Below, in pieces: positions 45,301 to 56,227 of a stretch of 64,000 bases of DNA; position 1 is the first letter of the stretch; each line of letters begins with the position of its first letter. The notes below the pieces were generated by a model. That model saw only the letters and a list, made by a program, of their open reading frames with translations, did no database searches and had not been told where the DNA came from. This DNA comes from Russula earlei (taxonomy: Eukaryota; Basidiomycota; Agaricomycetes; Russulales; Russulaceae). Position numbers and translations under genes: made by a program. The stretch is from positions 1 to 64,000 of the forward strand of contig JAGFNK010000191.1 in assembly GCA_025769875.1 (NCBI GenBank), read 5' to 3'.

Positions 45301-48049
45301 TCTCCTCCTTTAAGACCTACCTTCCTCTACTCTCTTTGCATTGTTCAAGGTCCCTGATGGACTTGAACGCATATAGCTAGTGGAACCAGCCCTAGTCTAT
45401 CCCATTACAAACTTACCCTAGCTTCTCAACGGACCGAGTCATACTAGGAAGGGTCTATTGGCCATAACCTGTTTAGCATAAAACACTTCGACTGCTGCAG
45501 GGATCCTTACTCTTTATACACGGGAACCAGCCTGTTTCTTGAATACCTCTTTATCATCAACTCGTCTTTACGCTTGTGAACTGACACGGCTAGTTACTGT
45601 GACACAAAGCTCAGGCAATGCGCCTTGAAGCTTGTCTACCTCCCTCCTGGTGGGAACTTGCAGTGAATCATGGGACACACTGTTACAATAGGACACCTGC
45701 CAGATGCCTTCAATGGCATACACCCTACGAAGTCCTAAAGAACGAGGTCCCTGATATCTCACACCTCAGAGTATTTGGTTGCGGTGCATATGTGCATATA
45801 CCAGAAAAGCGTCAAGTCAATAAGCTTTTGCCTAAAGGCGAGCTTATGATATACCTTGGTCATACTGAGGGGATCAAAGCCTCACTCTTTATGAGGCTCC
45901 CAAATAATACGCTCTACACTAATGCTACCACCCTGTACGATGAGAACCTGTACACCAAATGCGACAAAGCGCGCACTAAAGGTACCACGTGGATTAATGA
46001 ACCATGTGAGGAACTACTGCAACAACCTGTTGAAGACACCATTCCTGGTGTTGATGACCCATTCCTTACAATCAAAAGTGAGGATGATGAGCAGCCTATA
46101 CAGGTGCCACAAGAAGAGGAACACAAGCAAACACCCGTCCCTCCTACACCATCCCCTCCTCCTGTTGAAGAACCTGTACCTCTTCGAAGATCTCAGCGGT
46201 TGAGAAAAGTACCTACCCATCCTGGCAACGTCTATGGTGAACACAGACACCCGACAGAAGTGGAAAAAGACATTCAGCACACATGCACATGGAGAACAAT
46301 GACAGAAAACCAACCTGGTAGCTCTGGTGAGGATAGTACGTCAGGATTGGCCATACCAGGCCCTTACCCTCCTGTTGTCCTTGATGATCAACCGCTGCAA
46401 GCCTCTGAGGATGAGGTAGAAGACATTCTACGTCTTGCAAGGGAAGGGGGAGTCAAATTTCTGAACTATCTGCTCGCCCAAGCAGTTCCACTAAGTTTGG
46501 AAGCACCCAATACTGCGAAGATTCACGAATGGACCATTAGGGACATTCTGTGAATGCCAAGTGAACTCCAAAAGGAGTGGAAAGATGCTTGTCGCGAGGA
46601 GTTGGAATCCCTCCACAGATGCAAAGTCTTTGAACTAGTCGATCCTCCCAAGGATCGCAAAATAATAAAAAATAGATGGGTATTCGACCTTAAGTCTGAT
46701 GGTCATAAAAAAGCCAGACTAGTCGCCAAAGGCTTCTCCCAAGTAGAAGGCATTGACTATGACGAAATATTCTCACCTGTGGTACAGTTTGAGACAGTCT
46801 GCTTAATGATTGCGCTCACAGCACTCAAAAACTGGCACATTAGCGGACTAGCCATCAAGACTGCCTTTCTCTATGGTGAGCTCAATGAAGAGCTCTATAT
46901 GGAGCAGCCCGAGGGCTTAAAAATAAAAGGCCAAGAGCGTAAAGTCATGCGCCTTAAACGCGCAATATATGGACTTAAGCAAGCGGCACTTGCATGGTGG
47001 AAAGCCCTTGACAAGTCCATGGCCTCGCTCAGCCTTATTCACCTTATGTCTGACTCTGGGCTCTTTGTTAGTAAAGACAAGAGCATCATAGCCATCGTCT
47101 ATGTTGATGATGTGCTCTTCTTTGGAGCAGACAAAAAACAAATCAATAAAACCAAGGAGCACTTTATGAAGCTCTGGGAATGTCGAGATCTGGGCGATGC
47201 CCAAGAATTTCTACGCATGCGCATTCAACGCAAGTCCAGCCAGATACATCTGGACCAGACCCAATATCTAAAGAAAGTGCTGCAGCATTTCAATTTGCTT
47301 AATGCAAACCCTGCTCCTACTCTGTTACCAGAGGGCTATCACCCCTCTCCCAACACTTCTGCTCCTGACCCAGCCTTGCGGTCAAAATTCCAGCAAGTTA
47401 TAGGATCACTCCTATACATAATGCCTGGAACACATCCTGACATAGCCTTTGCAGTCACTAAGTTGTCACAACATGCTGCCAATCCCTCAGAGGATCATTT
47501 AAATTGTGTATTCTATATTTGCCGATACCTCTTGGGAACCACCAATTATGCCTTGGTCTATGATGGACCATCTAATGGTGGCCTAATGGCATATGCAGAC
47601 TCTGACTGGGCTTCTGATCCGACTAATCGGAAGTCCACTACTGGCTATATGGTGAACCTGGCTGGAGCAATATTTTTGTGGAACTCACGAGCACAGAAAA
47701 CAGTTGCACTCTCCTCCACAGAAGCTGAGTACATGTTGCTCTCTGACACAAGCAGACAGTTAGTTTGGATTAAATCCTTACTAACAGAACTTGGCATCAA
47801 TCTTGCTCCATCCCACTGTTCGGTGATAACCAAGGCTCAATATTCCTAGCCTCCAACCCTGTGCAAGAAAAGTGCATCAATCATATTGATTTGCGCTATC
47901 ACTTCATTCATGAAGTCATACAAAACAAACAGGTGGAGCTATTCTTTATTGAAGGGGCTAACAACCCAGCTGACATGTTCACCAAGAACATTGGTCGCGT
48001 CAAGTTCCTCAAATTCAGGGAGCAATTAGGACTAACATTCTACCCCTGA
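42312..48049 (+). pseudogene. Copia-A gag-pol, decayed
   Basis: Gag starts MSSSQPSAPVVPILDGANYGIW at 42312 and shifts frame near 42850. Protease DSGAS is at about 43797. The pre-integrase zinc region and integrase core (HIHLDLKS, NAGGEYKSK, PYTPQQNGRTE) run to about 44722, where the solo LTR interrupts; integrase resumes at 45605 (RLEACLPPSWWELA). The reverse transcriptase (NRWVFDLKSDG, YVDDVLF near 47100) and RNase H (ADSDWASDPTNRKSTTG, SSTEAEYM) follow, ending at 48049. Defects are TGA at 44077-44079 and 46551-46553, frame shifts near 42850 and 47849, and the insertion. Confidence 0.9.
44723..45604 (+). mobile_element. Solo LTR (882 bp) inserted in Copia-A integrase
   Basis: Begins TGTTACAC and ends CTGTGACA, with a perfect 5 bp target duplication CAAAG (44718-44722 and 45605-45609). 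Removing it with one CAAAG restores the integrase frame (TVMDK to AQAMRLEACL). It contains a TATA-like GTATATATAAG near 45077. No internal genes remain, so it is a solo LTR of a family not otherwise seen in this window. Confidence 0.85.
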
Positions 48050-48098
48050 ATGTGGGAAAATGCTCACAGCATCTACTGATGCACTTAGCAAGGGGGAG

Positions 48099-48483
48099 TG
48101 TTGAACTGGAACCAGAAGAGATCAAAGAAAGTGAAGACCTTCATACAAGGTTCAAGATCCGCTCAAAGATGTTACGTGTTAGACAGAACTTTAGTATATG
48201 CGCTTATGGCAATAGGGTTACACATACTACGCTATCTATCACAAGATGCAGCCTTATGCTGCATCTAGAATGTTTCCACATCACGAGTCACTAAGTGCAC
48301 GATATAGTGGACACCTGTAGTCACCTCTTTTGGACTTAGGAACAGCCCTGGGTCATAGAGGTATAAATACCATACATGTAGACGAGTATACATATCGCTC
48401 TACACCCCAATATCACTTGAGCATTAGCACAACCTCTAAGGTGGGTTGCTTGGCCTGTTAGCTGTGCTCTATGCTGTGCAACA
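48099..48483 (+). repeat. 3' LTR of Copia-A
   Basis: 385 bp, matching 41759-42143 in full length, preceded by the polypurine tract and followed by the AGGAG target duplication. Confidence 0.95.
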
Positions 48484-48488
48484 AGGAG

Positions 48489-49394
48489 CACGTGCGAGGA
48501 CCCAATTGCAGTGAGACCAAAAGATTCTGCGTTGTAGCTCGATGCCATATGTCTTGTTGGACTCCTGTATTCATCAGGGTGAATCAATGGCCCAGTGGAT
48601 TGACTGAGATGGAATGGCCAGGCCGAGTCAACCTGCAAAGTGGTGGTTGAAGGCCCAAATTTCCTTGGGACTGGGGCCAGCCAGCCAGTCAGTGAAAGCA
48701 GATCACTTATGCCATTATGATTTGCACTCACACCGTGCTGCACTGACAGCAGTTGGGACGGTGTTGGGGGAAGTTTGACCCATGAATCATTGCTTGCTTA
48801 CAATAATAAGAACCTACGTCTGTAGGTGCATTAAGACAGGACCTGCCAGAAAGGAAGAATATGATCTACATGGTGTTGGCATCTGCCAAGGAGGAAGAAA
48901 GTCCTGTGATGCAACAAGGTAAGTCAAAGCTGTCATTTGGTGACCAGGGGTTGTGCACTCATGGTTTCCAGGTAGTTGAATTCACCTGAGTGTCCAAAAG
49001 GGTTAGGGGAAGGGGTGGGCGTTGTTGAGTAGATGTCATCGATTGTGGTAAAAGTGCTGCAGGCATTGGGCAGGTTTCTGAAAATATCCATGGTGTTCCA
49101 GTTGATGTCCTTGTAACAGTGAGATATGAACGACCTTTATTTACACACCCGGAGATGATGCTTACTGCGACAGAGCCATCTGGAAGCGAGTCGAAGTCAA
49201 GCATGGGTTGAATATTGCCCGCAATATCAGACCATATGCTAATTTGGTCCTCTTGTGGGTGGTGCAAAATGAGACCAGAGCACGATGTTGTTGGTAGTGG
49301 CAGGATTCATGAGGCATTGATTTGTTGGGAGTGGAATGTGCAGGAAAATGTAATGTATGAGAAATACCATTCACAAACCTGCTTCCAGGACCCC
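48489..49394. other. Central spacer of the large inverted duplication
   Basis: About 900 bp. Long minus-strand frames (48336-48743, 48959-49267, 49162-49464) have unremarkable composition and no recognisable domain, and the first overlaps an LTR. Nothing is called. Confidence 0.4.
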
Positions 49395-49578
49395 TCAAAA
49401 TAACAATGGCATATCCAAGCCGGCGGGATGTGGATCGGAGAGGTTTGTGGCCCGGAATGCCCAAGGAGTTTACCTGGGGGGGGCCACATGTCCAGCAGGA
49501 GTCGATGAGCAGGGAGACTTGCCTTGGGTTGAGGGGAGAGTGAATCTTGTCTTTTTGCGAGAGAACTCACAGTGGTGC

Positions 49579-49963
49579 TGTTGAACCAGAACCTGAATGG
49601 ATCAAAGAAGGTGAAGACCTTCATACAAGGTTCAAGATCCACTCATAGATGTTACGTGTTAGACAGAACTTTAGTATATGCGCTTATGGCAATAGGGTTA
49701 CGCATACTATGCTATCTATCACAAGATGCAGCCTTATGCTGCATCTAGAACATTTCCACATCACGCGTCACTGAGTGCGCGATATAGTGGACACCTGTAG
49801 TCACCTCTTTTGGACTTAGGAACAGCCCTGGGTCATAGAGGTATAAATACCATACATGTAGACGAGTATACATATCGCTCTACACCCCAATATCACTTGA
49901 GCATTAGCACAACCTCTAAGGTGGGTTGCTTGGCCTGTTAGCTGTGCTCTATGCTGCGCAACA
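49579..49963 (+). mobile_element. Solo LTR of the Copia-A family
   Basis: 385 bp, TGTTGAACC...GCGCAACA, nearly identical to the Copia-A LTRs, with a perfect 5 bp target duplication GGTGC (49574-49578 and 49964-49968). The inverted arm at about 37788-37800 shows the empty site. Confidence 0.95.
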
Positions 49964-50054
49964 GGTGCACCAATATATCTGGCTGTAATATTCTACCTTG
50001 CTTACTTCCGTATACCAGAAGTTATCATCTCGATCTGAGATGGCACTGAGTTTG

Positions 50055-50411
50055 TTACCCCAATGTTATGCACCATGTATTCCCATCTGTCGGGCACTCC
50101 TTGTTGATTGCCACCAAATAAACCACTGGAGCTGCAACTAAGGAGGTCAAAACAAAATGAGGCGAGGACATATCAGGATGATCAATGGATTTGATACGTT
50201 CAATGTTCGCGTTGGACTCAAATTTAGCATGCCTGGGTCTTCTTGCCACGCCGCCGCAATGTGAACAAGGAGTAGGAGAAGGGGAACGCGGACTCCACAC
50301 CAAAACACTGAAATCTGTGCTAGAGACACGACGCGCCAAGGATACAGATACAAAGCCCTTTGAACTTTCAGCATGGTCACGCGTGCAGCCACACACAGGC
50401 ACTCCCGCCAC
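50055..50411 (-). other. Counterpart of the 37363-37710 open frame
   Basis: 118 codons on the minus strand, same frame as at 37363-37710 plus three N-terminal codons. Not recognised; possibly only an open frame kept by chance. Confidence 0.25.
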
Positions 50412-50431
50412 AAGACAGCCAGGTCTTTAAT

Positions 50432-50667
50432 TGTTGGAAACGCAGCCACTGCATGGCAGAGAAACGGACTGAACAGACCGGATAGTTAGAACGCCGTGTT
50501 GATACCACCGTTCCTTTTTCCTCAGTCTTTCATATACAAGACTGAGGTCAGTAGCACATTCCTTTACCATTTACATATACTCATTATGTACATAGCCTTC
50601 GTCCAACAGGTTAGCTTACTAACCTAATATCAGTCTTTCATATACAAGACTGAGCCTTCGTCCAACA
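50432..50667 (+). repeat. 5' LTR of Copia-B
   Basis: 236 bp. It contains two copies of CAGTCTTTCATATACAAGACTGA (an inverted-repeat motif) and two of GCCTTCGTCCAACA. Confidence 0.95.
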
Positions 50668-50739
50668 GATTATGAGACCTGTCTGTCTCTGAAAGCTAAA
50701 TCACTTCCATAAACAGTCAACATTTCATAACTACGTAAC

Positions 50740-53700
50740 ATGAGTTCCTCAGCATCATCCCCAGCGCCTTCATCCTCGAAAGGAAAGAGCTCTCCCACAG
50801 GTGGAGCCGCAGGAAAAATGGGCAGAACCAAACTCCAACGTCATGATGTGCCGATCCTCCAAGACGGTGCAGATGAATATGCTGACTGGAAGGGAGTAAT
50901 GGAGGCAATATTCGAAGCAACAGATCTGTTAAACATCGTAAACAGAACTGAAAAGAAACCGGATGCAAACATTGACCCCGATGCCGCCGCCAACTGGATG
51001 GCAAGGGACCGCGAAGCATGCGCCCAAATCTTTATGTCCATACAAGGGCACACCCTCAAAACAATACTTGGCGTAAAAGGTTCCACAGAGTGCTGGAAAA
51101 AGCTTTCAATTCAATTCGAAGGGCAAGGCGACCAACAAGTCGCCCACTTATTGTCAGACCTATATCTGACCACCCTCTCGGACACCAAAGCAATGGCTCC
51201 CCAGCTCGAGCACAAAATGCAGCTCGCACACATGCTCGAAACACTCGGATACCCGATACCCAAAAAACTTCTCGCATGGATGATCATCATTGCACTCCTG
51301 GAAATGTTGGAAACTCATAAAACCATACTGTATTCCATGCCCTCCGACAAGCTCAGTACCGACTATGTCATCGGCCAAATCCTGGCGAACGAACAACACC
51401 AGATCTGCACGACTGGTACCACTGAAGCGGCCTACTTTGCCAAGGCGGGTAAAAAGGAGAAAAATAAAAACAACCAAAGCGAGAAAAGTGCACCCACTGC
51501 AAGCGCAAGGAACACAAAGTAACAGAGTGCTGGAAAAAACTCCATGGGAAACCCACCGAGAAGGCAAAAGTCGCAGCCACTGATGCTAGCGCGCCGGGAT
51601 CACCGAAGTCCACATCGCTGACACTTACCAGCGCCGCGATCACCAATGTCCCAGATCCCGACTATGTTATTAGATTATACCATGCAGTTGGGGACAATCC
51701 TGACCTGACCACCGCCCACGCGTTAAAGACCCAGGATGAACTTCGAACAGCCAACCTCGCTAACAGTTGGCTCATCGACTCTGGGGCATCTCGCATAATG
51801 ACCTCTCACCGTGAATGGTTCAACCAATATACCACTCTCCCAAACCCAACTCAAGTCATGCTTGGAGATAATAGTTCTATTCCTGTGATTGGAGTCGGCC
51901 AAGTACAAGTCCGAATGCGCACAAACGGCGCGTGGAGCAACGTTATGTTCTGCAACGTCCTGCATGTCCCAGACTTACATGGAAATCTCTTGTCAGTTTC
52001 CCATCTGGCTTGACGTGGCGCAGAAGTGCGATTCCAGAGTCAGACATGTGGCATATATGAACAGAACCAGCTAATATGTGAAGGGTCCCTACATGGTACA
52101 CTATACATCATGGCCATATCCTCCCCCAAGTCCCTGTCCGCGCGCATTGCGACGCTGGACCACTTCCCCGCAGAAGGTGACAAGCCATATGCAGTCACCC
52201 TCACCACGCGCCTCAAAACATCCAAGGCCTCCCTACATGTTTGGCACCGGTGTCTCGGCCACTTGAATACCGACACCATAACCCAGATGCTGAAGAAAGG
52301 GATGGTGAAAGGGATGGAGATTACCGGAAAGTGACTCATCACCAGTATTTGTGAGCCATGCTTGAAGGGAAAGCAAACGCACCTCAAAATCTTGAAGGCA
52401 ACGGAAATGCACGCTGATGTCGTGTTAGGCCTGTCTTCTCTGACATCTGTGGGAAGATGCCCACTAGAACACCCCAGGGTCATGAGTACTTTGTCACCTT
52501 TGTGGATGACAAGTCGAGGAAAGTGCTTGTTGGTGGACTTAAATTCAAATCTGACACACTTGCGCACCTCAAAGCGTTCACGGCATGTGCTGAAGTCGAA
52601 ACTGGCCAGCGGCTGAAAGTCCTCTGCGCCGACGGAGGGGGCGAATACACTGGGAAAGAGTCTCAGAAGTTCCTCACAGAGAAAGGAATTAGGCTGGAAC
52701 TCACCACCCCAGACACATCTCAGCATAACGGCGTCGCGGAACGTATGAACTGGACGCTCCTGGACAAAGTCCAGGCAATGCTCATGGACACCTCGCTGCC
52801 CAAGTCCTTCTGGCTCCATGCCCTTGAATACACAGCGCACATCCACAACGTCACCCCCACACGTGCACTCGATGACATGACACCCGAGGAAGCCTGGAGT
52901 GGGAACAAACCCGACCTCTCACAGCTTCGTGTCTTTGGCGCATGTGCGTTCGTCCACATCCCGGAGGATAAACACACCAAGTTAGATGCGAGGTCACTGG
53001 TGTGCACACTCATGGGATATGCTCCCCAGAGGAAAGCCTACAAACTCATCCACCGGCCCACTCACCGCATCCTTGAATCGCGCGACATCGTATTCAATGA
53101 AGGGGGCCCAGCAATTCCGCACGTTGAGCAGACAGTCCTCGAATCCGACTCAGACAGCAAAAATGAACAGGCAGATGGGGTGGAAAATGAGATTGAGGGG
53201 GCGGAAGGCCCACAACTGATGGTAGAGGCAGAACTACCACCACATGCCGAACCACAACACGTGGTCGACACCGCTCCACCTGCCCAGCCATCAATACAAG
53301 CAGTACAACCTACACCATACGAAGTGGACAACATACCTGTCCAGCCCACTTCCAGACGACCGAGGCATACCATGCACGCACCAACTCGTGATGACGACCC
53401 CCGGTATTCCATCACATCGTACATGCAACATAAGAAACATACCAAACAAGGAAATGTGGCACACATTGATGTGACCACTGACCCAAAAACGTACGTGGAA
53501 GCCATGTCCCGCCCCGATGCGGTGGAATGGGAAATGGCTTGCGACGATGAGCGTCACACGTTCAAGTCCATGGATGTGTTCGAAATTGTCCCACGGCCAC
53601 AAAACCAAAAGGTAGTTGGCAGCAAATGGGTCTTCAAAATAAAGAGGGGACCGGATGGAACAATAATCAAATATACAGCTCGCCTTGTCGCGCAGGGATT

Positions 53701-54395
53701 CACCCAGATCGAAGGTATCGACTTTGATGAAACCTTCGCACCCGTCGCGAAACTCACGTCCCTACGTGCGATCCTTGCCCTAGCCACTGCGCACAACCTA
53801 GAGGTCCATCAGATGGATGTCAAGTCAGCATACTTGAATGGAGAGCTGAAAGATGAAATCTACATGGACGCACCTCCCGGCTTCGACATTCCAAACGGCA
53901 TGGTACTGAAACTACTCAAAGCCGTCTATGAGACTAAGCAAGGGGGGAGAGTCTGGTATGAGAACATCAAAGACTCACTAGGTGACATGGGCTACACCCA
54001 CACTGATGCCGACCACGCCGTCTTCGTCCATTGTAACCACGAGCGCCTGTCCATAATTGCGCTCTACGTTGATGATATCACCATGGTCTCTGATGACCTA
54101 GATTCCATCAACATTGACAAAAACAAACTAAAACAGAAGTATCAGATGACGGACCTAGGGGAGATAACCTGGATACTCGGTGTACACATCATGCGAAACC
54201 GGGAAGAGGGCTGGATAGCACTCTCTCAGGAGAAATACGTTGAAGAAGTTCTTCAACGCCTAGGGAAGTCGGACGTTTGACCAATCAGCACCCCCATGCT
54301 GGCAAATGAACACCTTCTGAAAGTGGACGCACCAGATGTGGACATCAAGTCCTACCAATGCACACTCGGGGCCATCATGTACCTCATGCTAGGCA
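50740..54395 (+). pseudogene. Copia-B gag-pol, 5' part
   Basis: Gag starts MSSSASSPAPSSSKGK at 50740. The zinc knuckle CTHCKRKEHKVTEC (51489-51530) lies one frame away from the upstream gag, so gag is shifted. Protease motif DSGAS is near 51777. The pre-integrase region (HVWHRCLGHLN) is followed by another shift near 52420. From about 52457 integrase (CADGGGEY, SQHNGVAERMN) and RT (VFKIKRGPDG, ALYVDDITM near 54065) are open to TGA 54278-54280, then PISTPMLANEH to LGTQ where the Gypsy LTR begins. In-frame TGA codons also occur at 52011-52013 and 52332-52334. Confidence 0.9.
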
Positions 54396-54400
54396 CCCAA

Positions 54401-54897
54401 TGTCACCGACTGGGGGCGGTGTCGCTGACAAATCAGTTCACGTGCGAGACGAGCGCAGCGAGTCGAGCGAGACACTAAGTCTTCGCGAATTTCGGGGATC
54501 TCGGAGACGATATTGCCGAAGCAAAATATGTTCCGCGGAGAAGGGAAGTTGCGAATAAGTCTTCGCGTTAGGAAGGCTTATGAGCAGGAGAAGTTTCAGA
54601 CGAAGTGCTTGATGTCTTGCAAGCCTACAAGTCCTGAAGTTCGAAATCCAGTGATATTTCACAGGAGAACAAGCTTAGGGCTTGTTCTCATCAGACAACA
54701 GTCTTATATACATGCTAAATACTATATCAAATAGTATTCATGAGGTGGACGCAAGGCGATCGAACTGGAACACGCTGGAAACGTCTGGTGTATGCAAGGT
54801 AATCGAAAGAGGTCATAAAACACGCGGGAAACTCGAGACATGTCCGGGTAGGCTTATCCGGTTGCCGGTCCGGTTTGATACGCCAGTTCTTGTGACA
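54401..54897 (-). repeat. 3' LTR of the Gypsy element
   Basis: 497 bp, equal in length to 61318-61814. The seven differences I see between the two are all CpG against TpG or CpA. Confidence 0.95.
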
Positions 54898-54915
54898 TCA
54901 CCCCCTTGTTAAGGT

Positions 54916-56172
54916 CTATCCTGTATAGGGGTGGACGCTAGAGACGCAACGATGAGTGTGGTAGTGGAGTTGATCTCGAGGGACTCGACATATTTTGTGC
55001 ACTTTACAGTGTCGATGTGGAGTTCTACAGAGGTCGGCTTTGTGTCCTTGGCGATTGCAAAGGACGCAGGTGGTGATTTTGGGACAATCGACGGTGTCGT
55101 GTCCCCCATCGAGACACCAAGAACATTTGTCGGAGATGCGGGGGGAGAATTGATACCAGGGATCCATGATGGCCTCTTTGGCGTCTTTATGTTCCTGTTC
55201 AGTCAGTTGTGGCATGGACTGGAATAAGATTCTGGGTTCAAGTCAGGTTTTGGCATTGGCTTTGGCCAACTTGACTTCGCTGTCTCGAATTTCCCATAGC
55301 ATGTCGTGGTAACGACCTCTAGCCGTCACGAGTTGATTGGCCATTTGTCGTGCCTTCTTTATGGCGAATCGATATCGAAGGACTTCGGCTTCGAGGGACA
55401 GATCTTGTTCAAAAGTAAGGGCTTCGTTGACGGCTTTAGTGTGTCTGAGCCCTTCTTGGAATAGGAAGGCTTCTTTCGTAGTGAGGAGAGGGCGAGGATA
55501 GGGATCGGCACGAGCTCGAATCGAGATTCGGTGAGTAGGACATCTGGGACCATATGTCGCGGTGACGGATGGGAATCCATTGGTCAGGTCTGGCGAGATG
55601 AATCATGGGGGAATAGTATCATCTTCGTTACCAGGGTCAGGGATTAGTATATCCAGTCCTAGAGTTCCTTCCATCCAGCCGTCCCCTAGTTCGCGTAGTT
55701 CAGCTTCGGTATTCGTTCCTGGAGCTACAGGTGTTGTATAAGCTGGTGGGGGAGTGTCGTTATCTTGTGGGGGTATTGGGACGAAGTTTTCGTTAAGGAG
55801 TATCAAATTATTTGGTTGTTGGGGGATAGGTGTGTCGAGTCGAGGGGGAATAGGGATAGGGTCAGGAGAGGGGGAACGAATGTGATAGGATGGGCTGCGG
55901 GCAATAGGGGAGTTGGTGCCTCTGGTGGGAGAGCGATTACCGAAGGCTTGTAGTATGGTGGGTAGGGTTTCTTCATGCCAAAGTTCTTGGGCTTGTGCTA
56001 TCATTGCTGCGTGTCGTGCTGCTCGTCGTATCAGGAGTCGAGCATTGACGGTCGTGGCCGTAGATGGGGATGGTTCTCTGGAAATTGGCAGGGGGATGAG
56101 AGTTGGGGAGTATGGAGGAGTAGGGACGAGGGTGATGGAAGAGGCGGTGGGTGAATTGGGGTTGGAAGACAT
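54916..56172 (-). pseudogene. Gypsy third open reading frame with CCHC-like knuckles
   Basis: Downstream of the chromodomain on the minus strand. It starts near 56172 (MSSNPNSPTASS), with a Pro/Ser-rich region containing RRAARHAAMIAQAQELW, then a shifted frame rich in charged residues (FEQDLSLEAEVLRYRFAIKKARQ) that looks like a coiled coil. An in-frame TGA at 55243-55245 follows, and then CSWCLDGGHDTVDCPKITTC and CVLCNRQGHKADLC, two knuckle-like Cys/His motifs, to the stop at 54916. It is separate from gag, which has its own knuckle. The role is unknown; nucleic acid binding is inferred from the knuckles. Confidence 0.6.
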
Positions 56173-56227
56173 GTTGGAGTGGAAAGGAGGGAGTGGTGAA
56201 GAGTGTTGACTGGGTTCGATGATCTTT

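Larger units (their letters stand above)
41759..48483 (+). mobile_element. Copia-A, full-length Copia LTR retrotransposon
   Basis: Two 385 bp LTRs (41759-42143 and 48099-48483), a perfect 5 bp target duplication AGGAG (41754-41758 and 48484-48488), a polypurine tract AGCAAGGGGGAG directly before the 3' LTR, and gag-pol in Copia order (protease, integrase, RT, RNase H). It carries an 882 bp insertion in its integrase. A third LTR of the same family is at 49579-49963. Confidence 0.95.

Noticed and set aside
46551..46553. Possible programmed UGA readthrough in Copia-A and Copia-B.
   Set aside because: TGA occurs at many unrelated places, also in DNA transposons, and alongside frame shifts; CpG deamination explains it better.
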